Shown one piece after another: positions 20,106 through 31,744 of a stretch of DNA of 64,000 bases. Source of the DNA: Cyanodermella asteris (lineage: Eukaryota; Ascomycota; Lecanoromycetes; Ostropales; Stictidaceae); the NCBI GenBank assembly GCA_900618795.1, contig UYJD01000010.1:1214068-1278067 (forward strand), read 5' to 3'. How positions within the stretch are numbered: position 1 is the first letter of the stretch; each line of letters begins with the position of its first letter. Below the pieces are notes generated by a model. The model had not been told where the DNA came from. It saw only the letters and a program-made list of their open reading frames with translations, and made no database searches. A program made the translations under genes and the position numbers.

Positions 20106-21789
20106 ATTACGTCATGGACTGTTGGTCTAATGGATCATAATGTATTAATGTTTTTGCTCCCACGGCCAATTGGTTGAGCGTTGAAGGAGAAAATATGCGC
20201 GGGCATGCGAGCGAGAAGGATGGAGTTTGGACTGAGCTGTCGGCTCCCTGAATGTACAGTAGTAACGGGTACATGATGATATGACAAGAATCAATTTTGA
20301 TCACTCAACTTGACAGCCGATTCGTATTCGTGAACATAGACAGGTTTCCAATTTGCCCATGTTGAAATTGGCCACGCGAATCGCGACCACGGCTGTAGTG
20401 AACGAAGGCAGATCATTCGAAGCCTAAGCGCTACACGTATTGTTTGTCTTGACGGATCTCCCATGACATGGCCAATCTGTCGACAATGTTGCTCATAAAT
20501 TGCTTGTGGTGTCGTATTGCAAGCGCAGAACCTTTCTAATCAGATACGCAAACTTGGAACACGACCGAGCATCGCACCCACGAAATGTCCATCCCACGAG
20601 AGCCAGCAGAGCATGGGACAGCGAAAAGATCCGACCATGGTTTCAGAATCCTTGGTGATGCGTGAAAGCCATTTTCGCTGTGAGCAAGGCAGGCAGGTAG
20701 GTAGGTAGGTACTTGAGGTAGGTAATTTAATGGAAGGAGCGGGGTTGATCTTGGCGTAATCACAAGACACTGGACAATTATTGCTTCGACTTTGCCAAAC
20801 CTCCAACCCGCTCTCTGATGAAATATTTGGCAGGACCGGAGTTCCCTCGATGCACCCTTTGTGTGTTCGATTATTAATACCTTCAAAGATACCCATCAGG
20901 TTCGCCACGGAGCGGGTTTATCCAAGTCTACAGGGCATGCCTATGTCTTAGAAGCTTGCCTGACACGTTACTGGGCTCAAGTTCGAGCTGCCGCTCAACT
21001 AATTCACAAAACAGGTCACAGCGCCTAAAGGACTTGGTTTAAAAAAGCAACGATATCAATTCGCATTAAAAGCCATCAGAAAAGTCACTCGCATATATCC
21101 GTGCTGTTTGTCTGTGTCCATGCCATGAAACTCCACGCTACCCTCAAGTATTCGCAATGCACCAAGGCCCAGAATCGAGTGAATCATAAAAGGAGCTCTT
21201 TCCTAAATATACCCACAATCGAAATGAAAGCCTTTCAACGACCAAACCACGTCCGATCGAATCGTACACAGGCACAATGCCTCCACTCCAGCACCATACC
21301 ACCAGCTGTTGTGCCGGTCTGCGCCCGTCGTAATTTTCGTAACATGATACCCTCGCCGAGTCCCATAACAAACATAACAAGCATAACTTCATGACTGCAT
21401 AATGAGTAGATGAGAGATGAAACGCCCGGCAAAAGACAAACCGGAATTGCCGCAACTGCAGCGTGTTCCACCTTGCGCCGGGCGCGTAAAAATGATTCCC
21501 CGAGACGCCAAATGAGAAGAGTGATAAGGGCCTGAATCAAGCTGGAAAGCAGGACCCAAACGTCCCGGCTTCGCGTCGAAGCTATTATACGACCAGAGGG
21601 AAACGTCTGGCCATGTTCGCGTATTTCGTGAAGCCTTGCGGCATGTCCACCTGCACACTGATATGTGTGGCGACTCTTACTGAGCCTTGCGGCTTCTGCA
21701 TGCTGCTGTATATGCTGATTTTTTTTGCCTCCATGTTTGGATGTTGCCAGCGCGGCCAGTGACATTGCGCATTTTCTATGTCGCGCGTC
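20106..21789. other. Convergent intergenic region
   Basis: 3' flanks of the allergen-like gene (+) and of the Pps1 phosphatase (-). Short frames on both strands at 20517-20908 and 21101-21765 are not protein-like. Apart from the GGTA microsatellite at 20687-20723 I see nothing in it. Confidence 0.45.
20687..20723. repeat. AGGT/AGGC microsatellite
   Basis: A run of AGGC then AGGT tetranucleotide units spans about 20687-20711, with a further partial AGGTAGGT at 20716-20723. Shorter related AGGT runs occur at about 12563-12576 and 55995-56025. Confidence 0.7.
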
Positions 21790-23910
21790 CTACTGCCCGC
21801 TTCTGGTGTATGGTTTGTTCATTGCCGCAATCTCGCGAGCAATGTCGGCCCATTCAAGCTCACGCTTGACAGGCCTACCGTTGCGGATTTGAATTTCTTC
21901 CTCCCACTTCAAGAGTTCGTACGTGAATCTGAGATGGGGCTGGATGATGACATTGAGACGTCTGGCCCTGACAAAGCAATATGCGCGGGGCAGACTGAAA
22001 CCCATGTTCTTCATGACCTCTGCGATGCAAATGATGGCGCTGCGAGAGACGCCGACGCGGCAGTGCACCAGAGTAGCCTTGCCTTCGAGCTTGCCCTGCT
22101 CGATAAATTCGAGGCAGCGATCAAGCTCGCCTGTCAACGGATCGACACCATTGTCTTGGATGTTGTCGACATAAAGCAGATTTTGACGACCCCATTGTTC
22201 TTTGCGCTTGGTGGCCCAGCTGATTGGCTCTCCGACACTGAGGACGCGGTGGATCCCGAGGTGCTCCAGGAGCTCGGGATTGTTTGCGTGGTTCAGATTG
22301 CCCAGATACATGTACGGAGTTATACGGCTCGGTAGGCTGCCGTCGATACGCTTGAACCACTGTGGAGGCGTGGGAGGAGTAGAAGGGATTCCGTCGCCTT
22401 GGCGCTTGGGACTAGCCTGCAGGATGCGTGGCTCAATGGCAGACAGGAGTGTGACGTCGCTGTGATAGGCAAAGAAATTGCGCTTGTGCTGTGTGTGCAT
22501 TCTCAACCATGCATCGTGGGCGGTCAAACACTCTGCGTACATCAAGTACGCCAGGCCGAGCAGAGACGATTCGGTGTAACCATCTGTGCAGTGGATCAGG
22601 AAGCGGCAGCCAGGCTTGCGGCGCTTCAGATTCTCCATGGGAATGTCTCCCTCTGCATCAGGAAGCTGGTCCTCGTCATCTAATTCGTCTTCAGTGTCCG
22701 ACACATGGTCGCGAACGACGCTGGCGTTGGCGCCCTTGTACATCCACTCCACGGTGGCAAGCAGGCCGTCAATCTCCGAATGATTCCAACTGGGAGGCAT
22801 GATGCTGCCCGAGGAGGGAAAGTCCATCTTCTGGGCCTCCTCGCCCGATTTGCGTGCCACGTCGCGCAGCTTTTCAGCCGTGGGCAGTGACGCCGAATCG
22901 GCGGCCTCGATCAAAATGTCAAATTCCATGGAGCCGTCAACAAAGTTGGCTTTGCGATTTTCGGTAGAATCTGGGCTCGGTCCCATCCAGACGTTGCGCG
23001 AGATCTCGGATGCCTTGGACATGGTGCACATCTCATGCTTCTCGCGCATGAAAAAGTCCATGACTTTGCCAGTATGCTCACCCTTGGAGTCTACGGCGAC
23101 AATGTCCGGGAACTGCTTCTCAAAGTGATTGAATGGTGACATGACGACGAATGTGTTGAATTCAGGCAGTTCATAGCCCTCCTTCTTACATTTCTCGCGG
23201 TACCAATGCTGGGCAGCAGCGCACCTCAAGGCGAGATCCTGCAGCTCCTTGGTTGGAGTGGACTCGTCCTTGTAGACGACAATGTCCGACACTAGAGCCA
23301 TCTTGGAGACCTGGATGTGGAAGCTCCGAACCGAGAAGCCTTCACGCGGATCCATGTCGTAGAAAGTCTGATGTTCGGGACCGGCGGCAGCAAGAACCTC
23401 ATCAGGCGCCACCGCACCCTTCAACTTGGACTTGGTGAGATCTCCACCAGCTTTCAAGATTGTGATGCCGCGCATGCACTGAGGAGCATTGCGCAGCGCC
23501 TTGCGCCTAGCAAGGAAGAAGGCAAGTTGCATCTCATTGTCCGGGTGCAAGCCGTGCAACCACGGAAAAACGTTCTTCGGATCTGGAAGGGCAGTGCTGG
23601 CCAGGTGTGTCACAGCCTTGTACAGACTGGCCGCATCCAGGGCGTATATGTTGTGGTCCTCATGGATCTTGTTGTATGCATCGGCAGGATGGAGCAGGGA
23701 CAGGGTGATTTCGTCCGGCACCTTGATATCAGGTGGCGACGCCGGTGGGGTGACTGGAGTCCTGCTGCGGGAACGCGGTGCGCCAGGGGGGCAGTAGGGT
23801 AGATGTCTGTTGGCCAGCTTCTTGGCCCGTCCGTCTTCGACATTTCGAACACTCGACGACGAGCGCACTTGGCGGAGCGAGTTGCGGGGTGAGACCACGA
23901 GAGTGGCCAT
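21790..23910 (-). CDS. PPS1: Pps1-like dual-specificity protein phosphatase
   Basis: A 706-residue protein. The C-terminal dual-specificity phosphatase domain (about residues 535-680) carries the complete active-site loop HCRVGVSRSA, with Cys617 as nucleophile and Arg623. Upstream, at residues 440-447, there is a second loop-like motif HCTDGYTESS in which Cys441 is kept but the Arg position is Glu447, so this half looks like an inactive phosphatase fold. The N-terminal ~400 residues are conserved-looking but not assigned by me. In yeast Pps1 acts on Ser/Thr and Tyr substrates and is linked to S phase/checkpoint control. An acidic patch (SDTEDELDDEDQ) around residues 410-420 separates the two halves. 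The ATG at 23908-23910 is the first in frame. Confidence 0.88.
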   Translation of the reverse strand: MATLVVSPRNSLRQVRSSSSVRNVEDGRAKKLANRHLPYCPPGAPRSRSRTPVTPPASPPDIKVPDEITLSLLHPADAYNKIHEDHNIYALDAASLYKAVTHLASTALPDPKNVFPWLHGLHPDNEMQLAFFLARRKALRNAPQCMRGITILKAGGDLTKSKLKGAVAPDEVLAAAGPEHQTFYDMDPREGFSVRSFHIQVSKMALVSDIVVYKDESTPTKELQDLALRCAAAQHWYREKCKKEGYELPEFNTFVVMSPFNHFEKQFPDIVAVDSKGEHTGKVMDFFMREKHEMCTMSKASEISRNVWMGPSPDSTENRKANFVDGSMEFDILIEAADSASLPTAEKLRDVARKSGEEAQKMDFPSSGSIMPPSWNHSEIDGLLATVEWMYKGANASVVRDHVSDTEDELDDEDQLPDAEGDIPMENLKRRKPGCRFLIHCTDGYTESSLLGLAYLMYAECLTAHDAWLRMHTQHKRNFFAYHSDVTLLSAIEPRILQASPKRQGDGIPSTPPTPPQWFKRIDGSLPSRITPYMYLGNLNHANNPELLEHLGIHRVLSVGEPISWATKRKEQWGRQNLLYVDNIQDNGVDPLTGELDRCLEFIEQGKLEGKATLVHCRVGVSRSAIICIAEVMKNMGFSLPRAYCFVRARRLNVIIQPHLRFTYELLKWEEEIQIRNGRPVKRELEWADIAREIAAMNKPYTRSGQ

Positions 23911-26664
23911 GTTGGATCAGGATGTTGAATTTGAATGAAGATAGCTGCTGACTTTGGCTTGTCGCAATTGGTCGCTTGTTGAAGAGTGTTGTGTGGTTTG
24001 CAGTCATCAGCATTGGCGTCCTACATTTTGGTGAGCTCGTGGCAAGGCACCACTAGCTCGAGGGATGGTGGTAGGGGGTCGAAGAAGGGAAGCCGCCAGG
24101 CTGACCCTCGACAATGGCGCTGGTGAAGGCGGTCGCTTCCAGGGTATCAGGACAAGGCCGGACTGGAGGAAGTCGGTTGAGAGTCAGTCACGAGAGCAAC
24201 TGCCCACATTCACCAAGTGCAGTGACGAAGAGTCAATCGACCCAGAGGGCAGACGAAAGCGCGTTGAGAACCTGGAGCAAGCATTGTCAGTATGCAGTTC
24301 TGAATGTCTGTTCTACTCGCGGAGACAAGTGATGTTCGGTCTGATTGCGTGCATAGATCGGCATGGTATGAGGTCGTGTGCCCGGGCTGGGATGTCGACT
24401 CACCTTATTTAGCAAGTGGGGCAGAGAGCCGCACGAGATGGAGCGTAGAGCGTAGATACCTGAGTATCTGGCGCTCACGCAGAGTGATGCTGGGAGAAGT
24501 TCAATACATGGCTGGCTGAAGCGAAGGGGATGAGACTGGGGCGATGGGGGCGTTGGAAGTGAAGTCGACGATGGGAGAGGAAAACGAGGAGTCTGGGAAT
24601 AGCGGAGGTGGTGGGCGAGCAGGATAATAGCGAGAGGCGATGCGCTGTGCGCGGCTGCGGGGCGCGACGCTCTTTGGTGGGGTTGCAAGCAGAATAGTGC
24701 AGTGCAGTACCTACGTTACCTAGACAGTGCCGGCGGCAGCAAAACGGCGACAGAACTCCCACAACGACACGACCCAGCCAGCCAGCCAGCTCCCTCCTCT
24801 CCCTCTCCATCTCTCCCTGGTCGCACTCCCAGTCTGGCTCAAGCCACGTCAAACGGGGCCCGGCTCTTGCTAGCCGTCGAGCCTGTCCGTCAGGAAATCC
24901 GAGGGAATCGCTCTTCGCCCGCTGGGAGCGTCCAGCAGAAGTATCGACCCAACCGCTCTCGATCCATTCCGCACATCCCAGGTCGAGCAAGCCCCTCACT
25001 GCTGCACAATTGCCAGCGCTGACACCCGACCGATTCCAGAAATGTTGATGCATCACTCCCATCATGCGCGAAATCCGCTCCCATGCACGACCTATCCGCC
25101 CATCCTCGGCCGATCACCATCTGTTTGTCCCCTCTGTCAAGAGCAGAATAGGAAGAGGCTCCAGGTGCGAATCCGGCATGTGTCTACGTGCGGCCTACGG
25201 TACGGAAAATGTACAAGTATTTGCCATGCCAAAGCTTCGGAGCGTCTCCACCAACGCTCATCCAGTGGAACACCTGGCGGAACGTCACTACCGCACGGTC
25301 TCGGCTAGTCTAAGGGCATAGTCTAATCACCTTCGACAAGCGGTAACGGACTCGAGTGCCACCGCCATGTTCCTTCTCGCTTAAAAATCTGGGGAAAGGC
25401 ATGTGTTAGAGCAGGTGAGTGCACCGCAGACACTGGCCGTTACAAACATGCTCCGACGTCAAAGACCGTATCGGATTGCAGATGTGTGTGCAGCATGCAT
25501 CTCCCTTGGCGGCGGGGTTCGTCAGCACAGCGTGGTGGACCAAGATGGACGTCCGGAAGCCGTTGCTTCAATCGCGATCGAAGTCTCGCCCGTAGGTTGA
25601 CTCCATAACGTCTGTTCTACCTGTGGTGAGGCAATCCACGGCGAAAAGTAGAGCCACGCTGCTATATGCATATACGCAATGCTTTCTTTCAATTGCGTCC
25701 ATCAACGCATTGACCAGGTAGAGGGGCAGGAACTGGGCAACCGTTGATGTAAACTGGCTCAAAGCCCAAGCAAGGCCTTACGATGGCTGTTCACACCAGC
25801 TGTACGTGTCCACGCCGTGCAGAGTCCAGCGCATCTGGCTGCGGGCCAAGGCCCAATTTCGGCTCATCAGCAGCGTGAGGCGAGTGCCACCCAAAGCGGG
25901 CAGAACATATGCTTGAAGACTCGTGAGCCTCTCTTCCATCCCGCCGTGCCCGAGCATCTACCGAAGAACGGGTGAGGGGTTCATGAGCCGCACAATGTCC
26001 GTCGTCCTCACTCTGGCACCACCCACACCTGAGACATGCCATTCCCGTCCACTACAGGCATGTGTGCAGTCGGGGAGGATCAAGCAGCAGCAGCAGAAAC
26101 GTGACCATGATGCACTGATGTCCGGTTCCACGGACTTGGCCGATGATCCCAAAAAGTCAAAGAACCGAAAGATCATCGCATCCCATGTCATGATCCCCGT
26201 AGCTGGTAAGCGCACTACTTCATAACGATTTGCCCGCACCTGCGCCTTTGGGCTGGATGCTGAGGCTGGAAAGCTTGCTGTGGCTAAGAAGGCTCTTTGA
26301 CGTCGCGTGGTGACCCCGCCATGAAGCGGCCCAAAGCAGCCCAAATCAACGAACGAGGAGAAAAGGGAACGCTGTACGACTCTAACGATGTTGTCCGGAC
26401 GATTTGCAACTAAGTGGAGTACGGATTGTAAGACTATGAGGATGTCGATGCTGTAATGTGAGCTGAACTAATGTACGCTGAGCTGATAAAGACAGGTTGG
26501 TGATCTAAGCTGATGGCCAGAATCTTGGACCGCCATAGGCAAATGTACTGATACAGCAGCACCTGTACCATCCTGTAAAGACATGGCCCCGCAGCGGCTT
26601 CGCAATGACAAAGCCGTCACCAGTCAGAATAACTGGAACAACCATGTCAGGTCATCGACACCGC
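23911..26664. other. Intergenic, 2.75 kb
   Basis: Upstream region of the phosphatase and 3' flank of the permease, both on the minus strand. Frames such as 24475-25065 (minus, 196 codons) and 25958-26344 (minus, 128 codons) are composition artefacts as far as I can judge. A pyrimidine-rich stretch around 24520-24900 (read on the minus strand) may be promoter or leader for the phosphatase. No RNA gene, repeat or pseudogene is recognised. Confidence 0.4.
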
Positions 26665-28831
26665 TCACTGCGAAATACTGCTGCTCCTGCCCTCAGCCGC
26701 GTTGCGAGCATTGATCGTCTCCTCAATCTCCGCCAACTTGCCCAAACGTGCCGCCGGCAACCACTTTTCCTCCGGAGTCACCCACCAAGTAAAAATGCCA
26801 AAGATTGTGATGGCTCCAAAGATGACAGGCGAGTAATTGAAAGTCTGACCACTGACGGGAAATTCGATCGGGCTGAAGAGGACGGCGGCCAGGTACAGGT
26901 TCCAGACGAAAGCGATAAACGTCAGAGGCCTGCTCCAGCGGCCGAGACTCCATCGTGCGTGCCTGAACTGGTTTGGTGTAATGAAGGTGCGTCCGAAGCA
27001 GATTAGAGCGTACCCCATGATGGTGGGCACCCCGGCTGCTGAAACGAGCGAGGTGAATGCCACTGGTGAGGGTAGAATTGTGCAGAGTAGGAGTGCTGCG
27101 ACAATGTGCATGACGACCACTGCGTTGCGAGGTTCGCGATTACCTGAGACTTTGCTGATCCAACCCGAGAAGGGCAGGACGCCGTCTCGCGCCACGGCCC
27201 AGATGAGTCTGGAGGATGCCACCCCGGCAACAGTAGTGTTGAGGATCAGCCCGAGAATGCAAATGACGTTCATGAAGATGTGTCCGCCCGTGCCGAGGGT
27301 CATGGCATAGAGGTTGACAAAGGGCTGAGGAGCCGCAAAGCTGTACAGCGTATCCAAGTCTGGCGTGCAGAAGAGGAAGAGGATGACGATAGGGAAGCCC
27401 ATGAGACCGGAAACAACAGCGCTGGAGAAGATGCCTTTTGCTGCAGTGATGCTGGCGTCCTTGGTCTCCTCGCTGATGTGGCCGCTGGCTTCAAAACCAA
27501 CGAGCACACCCGCCGTAACGTAGAACGAAAGCATCCAATTCCAAACCGGCGGCGCCCCCGTCTCATTGTACGTCTCCGTAAACACAAACTCCGCCGACTG
27601 AAACCCGTACGTCTTCGATACGGCAATCGGCAGCCAAATGAGGTTGAGAAAGAAATCCAACAAGATGACCGCCGTCGCAAGGCGGAAGATGCCGCTATAC
27701 ATCTTCGGATTGAGATAATTCATGCTAATGGCGATGAACAGAATGGCTTCGGAGACGGCCCACTGCACGGCGCGGAACTTGATGTCGTTCACATCGGTGC
27801 TGAAATTGAGGCCGAAGACTTCGATTTCCGAAAGCAGGTAGTTGGCGGCGCCCTGGCAGTTGGAGGCCACGAACGTCGTCCATGCCGTGGTGCTCCACCA
27901 GGCGACGATGAAGCCGAAGAGGCGGCCGTATTTTTTGCCCCCGGCCTCGGCGGCCCAGAAATAGATTGAGCCGGCGGCGGGAAGCGCGGAGCAGATTTCG
28001 GCGAGGACGGCCGCTGTGATGAAGACGAAGATGCAGGTGATCACGTAGCTCGACCAGTAGGCGGCAGGTCCTCCGGCTCCAACACCGATAGAGAACGTAA
28101 CTCGAATACCGCCAACAAAGTACAGCGCAGCTGGTGTACAGATCAGTAATTCGATCGTATCGTATTCAATGCTGTGGTCAGCTTACCGAAGCTGGAAGCA
28201 AAGCTTTCGAAAAGCTTCCATTGGCGGTGTAGGGACTAAACCTTAGTCAGATCCGTGCATGGAACTATGAAAAACATTCAAGGACTTGAAACCAACTCAC
28301 CTGCTTGTATCCAAGCGCATTCTGGGCTATGTCAGAATATAGTTATCTTGGAGGGAACCACAATCTTTGAAGGGGTCATTCTTGCGTTTTGTCATAGCAT
28401 CTCCTTACGCGCTAATGAAAGCGATCAAGTTCGTGCGGTCTTTCTCAGCCTGCAGAAATCGTCCAGAAGCAAGAGGTCTTAAAGCCATGGAGAGCTCGTC
28501 CGAGACCCGCAACTCCCTTTGGATTTCGTGCAGACACCCGCGTGCCATGACAGTTGACCCTTTTCAGCTGGTCCAGTCAGGGACTTACCGATACTTGGCT
28601 ATGTTTAACGCGTTTGTCGCTGTATATTCGAGGAGATGCTTTTCAGACGTATATTGCGCTTTTTCTGCCCTTTCAAGTGCCCTGTCTTACCAAGTATTGC
28701 TCGTCCGAATCCATGCTTTCCGTCTCCGCGAAATTGGATTGCAGTGGGTTAGTGGGCTTGATCAATTGTTCGTCGACCGCGTTTTTGGCGGAGTCGACCG
28801 GCGGCGGCGCCGTTGCCGTTGAGGAAGCCAT
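26665..28831 (-). CDS. APC-superfamily amino acid/GABA-type permease
   Basis: Five exons on the minus strand: 28691-28831, 28589-28598 (10-nt micro-exon), 28301-28326, 28187-28235 and 26665-28130, joining to 563 residues. All introns are GT-AG with donors GTAAGA, GTAAGT, GTGAGT and GTAAGC. The micro-exon is required: exon 1 ends in phase 0 and exon 3 begins in phase 1, and only the 10 bases CCAAGTATCG restore the frame, giving EQYL-PSI-AQNALGYKQ. After the hydrophilic N-terminus there are about 12 hydrophobic segments, starting at FESFASSFAAL, with the GGPAAYWSSY and AEICSALPAAGSIYFW segments typical of fungal amino acid/GABA/choline permeases (transporter clan of amino acid permease 2). Substrate is not determinable. 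It is divergent from the Ufd1-AZUL gene, with 569 bp between start codons. Confidence 0.85.
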
Positions 28832-29400
28832 GATTGACCGAGACAATTGATAGTGAAGAAGTACTTCAATGCGCAATTAAGCTGTGAAGGTTCAGAAAAA
28901 GCTGTATGGAGGAAGGAGAGAAAAAATCTCGAATATCAGGTAAAGAGGCGTCTCGTATCGAGCTCGTGAAAATTGCGAAGTCGCAAATGCCTCGATAAGG
29001 CAGGTCATGACCCACCCAAGAATCGACTTAGTGAGACGCGTGTAGTGGACTTAGGGGGGCCGCAGCCGCTATTGCATCACCTATTGATGATCGGCTTCAG
29101 GGGCGCCGCCAGCTAATTCCGGGCCACTGTCACGTCGGGGTGGTGGGCCATGACTTATGAGCGCTGGCCTTAACTGTCACCAGTCAAGAGTCCGTGTGGC
29201 GCTGATGAGGCGCATGAAATGTGGCGGTGCAATTTCGCTTAGATCATCACGTATATCGCATGTTGCGCCATGGCAGCTTCGAGAAGGTGGAAAGTCGATG
29301 ATTTGTCCACGCGACTCAGCCATGATTCTATATCTTCCTTTGTAGAGATGCTTCAATCTTCTGTTGAATCAGGCACTCGCTCATCCTGCTGGCCGACGAG
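28832..29400. promoter_or_regulatory. Shared divergent promoter
   Basis: The 569 bp between the start codons of the permease (-) and the Ufd1-AZUL gene (+) must contain both promoters. I found no unambiguous TATA box or operator-like motif. Coordinated control is possible but not shown. Confidence 0.4.
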
Positions 29401-31614
29401 ATGAGCACCGAGGATGCGCCGTCACTCAAGTGGTCAGCGCAGTTCAACTTGATTCAAGATCCCAGTCATCGGCTACAAGGAGATAAGATAATTTTGCCAC
29501 CGTCGGCCCTTGAGCAACTCCTAGCGGCGTCCACGACGAGCGTAGCATCGAATGACTATCAGCAATACAATGGATTCTCGTCAATACCGCAGCAGCAGCA
29601 GAATCTGCCACATCCGCTAATATTCCGACTAGTAAATCCTTCAAATGGCAATGTCGCGTATGCTGGAATTCGTGAATTCTCGGCCGAGGATGGGGGAATC
29701 GAAATCAGTTCCTTTCTGCAAGATGCTCTGGGTATCGAATCTGGCAAGGACGAGGACGCAGAGATGAGCTCAACCAGCGCAGTAACTGTGCATGCACAAA
29801 GCCTACCAAAGGGCACATTTGTTCGTTTTCGGCCACTCGAAGCTGGATACAACCCCGAGGACTGGAAGGCTCTCCTGGAGAAATACATGAGAAACACGTT
29901 TACGACTTTGACGAGCGGCGAGATTTTGACGATACCCAGCGGGAAGGAACAGTACCGCTTCTTGATAGACAAGGTGTCACCGGAGGGGGAAGGGATATGT
30001 ATTGTAGATACCGACTTGGAGGTCGATATTGAGCCTCTGAATGAGGAACAGGCTCGGGAAACGCTCAAGCGAATTCAGGAGCGCGCAAAGAAGTCTTCGG
30101 AAAGCTCTTCTGGGGGTGTCATCTCAATTGGTCACCCGAGTACTGGTCATGTGGTTGCAGGGGACTATGTCGACTACACGGTAAAGGACTGGGATCGCAG
30201 CAAGCCGATTCGATTCGAGCTACAAGCAGACGACACCGCTTCAGTCGACATCTTCGCGAGTCCGATGAGTTCACGACAGCGGGCTGTTCCCCGGGTGGAT
30301 GGACATCTTTTCGAGGATATCTCAGAACGACCCAGCAAACGGATATGCATCAGATCGACGAATGTCGAGATCGAGGGAGCTGATGCTGTGGCGGTCAGCG
30401 TGTCAGGCTACTCAGACGAATCGGCAGGCTCACAACTGGCTCATTCATTTACTCTGACAGTCCACAACGACGACAAACTAGACTCGCAGATTAATGAGGA
30501 CATCGACTCGAACGAAACCCCGCCAAACAAAGGAGACGTTCGATGCAAAAATTGCAACCAATGGGTCCCAAGCGGTCGCATGTTCCTCCACGAAAACTTC
30601 TGCCTTCGCAACAACATTCGCTGCCCAAAGTGTTACCAAGTCTACCAAAAGTCCTCCGACAGCTGGAAACAGCACTGGCACTGCGACCACGACGACGCCT
30701 TCGGAGACAGCACCGCCTCACAGACCAAACACAACACTCTCGTCCACGAGCCTACGTCCTGCAAAGCCTGCGGCGAAGACATGCCAGACACAATGGCCCT
30801 CGCCCGCCACCGCATCACTGTCTGCCCCGAAAAAGAAATCCTCTGCCAATTCTGCCACCTCCTAGTTCCACAAAAGGGCCCCGACGATCCAGATTTCACC
30901 GACCCCGAAGTCATGCTCTCAGGCCTGACGCCCCATGAACTTGCAGACGGCGCACGTACGACCGAATGCCATCTCTGCAGCAAAATCGTGCGGCTCCGCG
31001 ACATGGCCACGCATCTTAAAGGCCACGATCTCGACCGCCTATCCCGTCCCGCACCACGCCTCTGCAGGAACGCAAACTGCGGCCGCACGCTCGACGGCGT
31101 CGGCCCAAGAGGCCAGATCAAACCACCCCGACAAAGCAAAAACGAAATCGGCCTCTGCGACACGTGTTTCGGACCCTTGTACAACTCCGCCTACGACCCG
31201 GAATACAAAGCTCTCCGGAGGCGCGTCGACAGACGCTACCTGACCCAACTCGTCACCGGCTGTGGCCAATCCTTCTGCCGCAACGAATACTGCAAAAACG
31301 GGCGGTTTCAGCTCGGTCTCGCGGAACCCGGGAGGTCCATGTCGAGCAAAGAGGCGGTGCTGATGACGAAGCCCGAGTTGGAGAAGTTGTTGAAAGTGGA
31401 GCAGCCCTTGCACTTTTGTACGGACGAGGCGAGTCAGAAGAGGAGGGTGTTGGCGGATATGTTGGCTGCGGAGCATGGGCAGGATGAGATGGGGCTGGGG
31501 TATGGGTTGCCGTGGTGTGTTGCGGGATTGGAGGCCGAGGGCGAGGATCTGGCGAGCGCGAGGAGGTGGTTGGAGAATTTCGCTCCAAAGAGGGGGGAGG
31601 AGAGGCAGGCATAG
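29401..31614 (+). CDS. Ufd1-domain protein with zinc fingers and AZUL
   Basis: A 737-residue single-exon protein. Residues 1-225 form a Ufd1-like double-psi barrel region (FNLIQDPSHRL, KIILPPSALEQL, PKGTFVRFRPL, then a second lobe to about 225). Residues about 380-530 contain a run of CxxC/HxxxC zinc-finger-like motifs (CKNCNQW, CPKCYQVYQK, CKACGEDMP, CQFCHLLVP, CHLCSKIV). The C-terminal part from about 610 fits the AZUL zinc-binding domain of UBE3A ligases: RYLTQLVTGCG, CRNEYCKNG, then CTDEASQKRRVLADML. In animals AZUL of UBE3A docks on the proteasome subunit Rpn10, and Ufd1 binds ubiquitin chains with Cdc48/Npl4. I infer a ubiquitin-chain adaptor for Cdc48/proteasome work, distinct from canonical Ufd1, which lacks the fingers. 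No HECT domain is present. Confidence 0.85.
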   Translation: MSTEDAPSLKWSAQFNLIQDPSHRLQGDKIILPPSALEQLLAASTTSVASNDYQQYNGFSSIPQQQQNLPHPLIFRLVNPSNGNVAYAGIREFSAEDGGIEISSFLQDALGIESGKDEDAEMSSTSAVTVHAQSLPKGTFVRFRPLEAGYNPEDWKALLEKYMRNTFTTLTSGEILTIPSGKEQYRFLIDKVSPEGEGICIVDTDLEVDIEPLNEEQARETLKRIQERAKKSSESSSGGVISIGHPSTGHVVAGDYVDYTVKDWDRSKPIRFELQADDTASVDIFASPMSSRQRAVPRVDGHLFEDISERPSKRICIRSTNVEIEGADAVAVSVSGYSDESAGSQLAHSFTLTVHNDDKLDSQINEDIDSNETPPNKGDVRCKNCNQWVPSGRMFLHENFCLRNNIRCPKCYQVYQKSSDSWKQHWHCDHDDAFGDSTASQTKHNTLVHEPTSCKACGEDMPDTMALARHRITVCPEKEILCQFCHLLVPQKGPDDPDFTDPEVMLSGLTPHELADGARTTECHLCSKIVRLRDMATHLKGHDLDRLSRPAPRLCRNANCGRTLDGVGPRGQIKPPRQSKNEIGLCDTCFGPLYNSAYDPEYKALRRRVDRRYLTQLVTGCGQSFCRNEYCKNGRFQLGLAEPGRSMSSKEAVLMTKPELEKLLKVEQPLHFCTDEASQKRRVLADMLAAEHGQDEMGLGYGLPWCVAGLEAEGEDLASARRWLENFAPKRGEERQA

Positions 31615-31744
31615 CGTTGCGTTGATACCCGATAGATTTGCACAAATGCTAACCTAACACTAACGACTTCGATTCATCCTTCGTATGATTTTGTTTAATG
31701 CTACGTATGATTCAGGCAGGATTCTCCCTCTCCAATTTCATCCT

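Noticed and set aside
24475-25065. 196-codon minus-strand frame
   Set aside because: Not protein-like and lies in the upstream region of the phosphatase gene.
27280-27969. 229-codon plus-strand frame
   Set aside because: Antisense shadow of the permease main exon.
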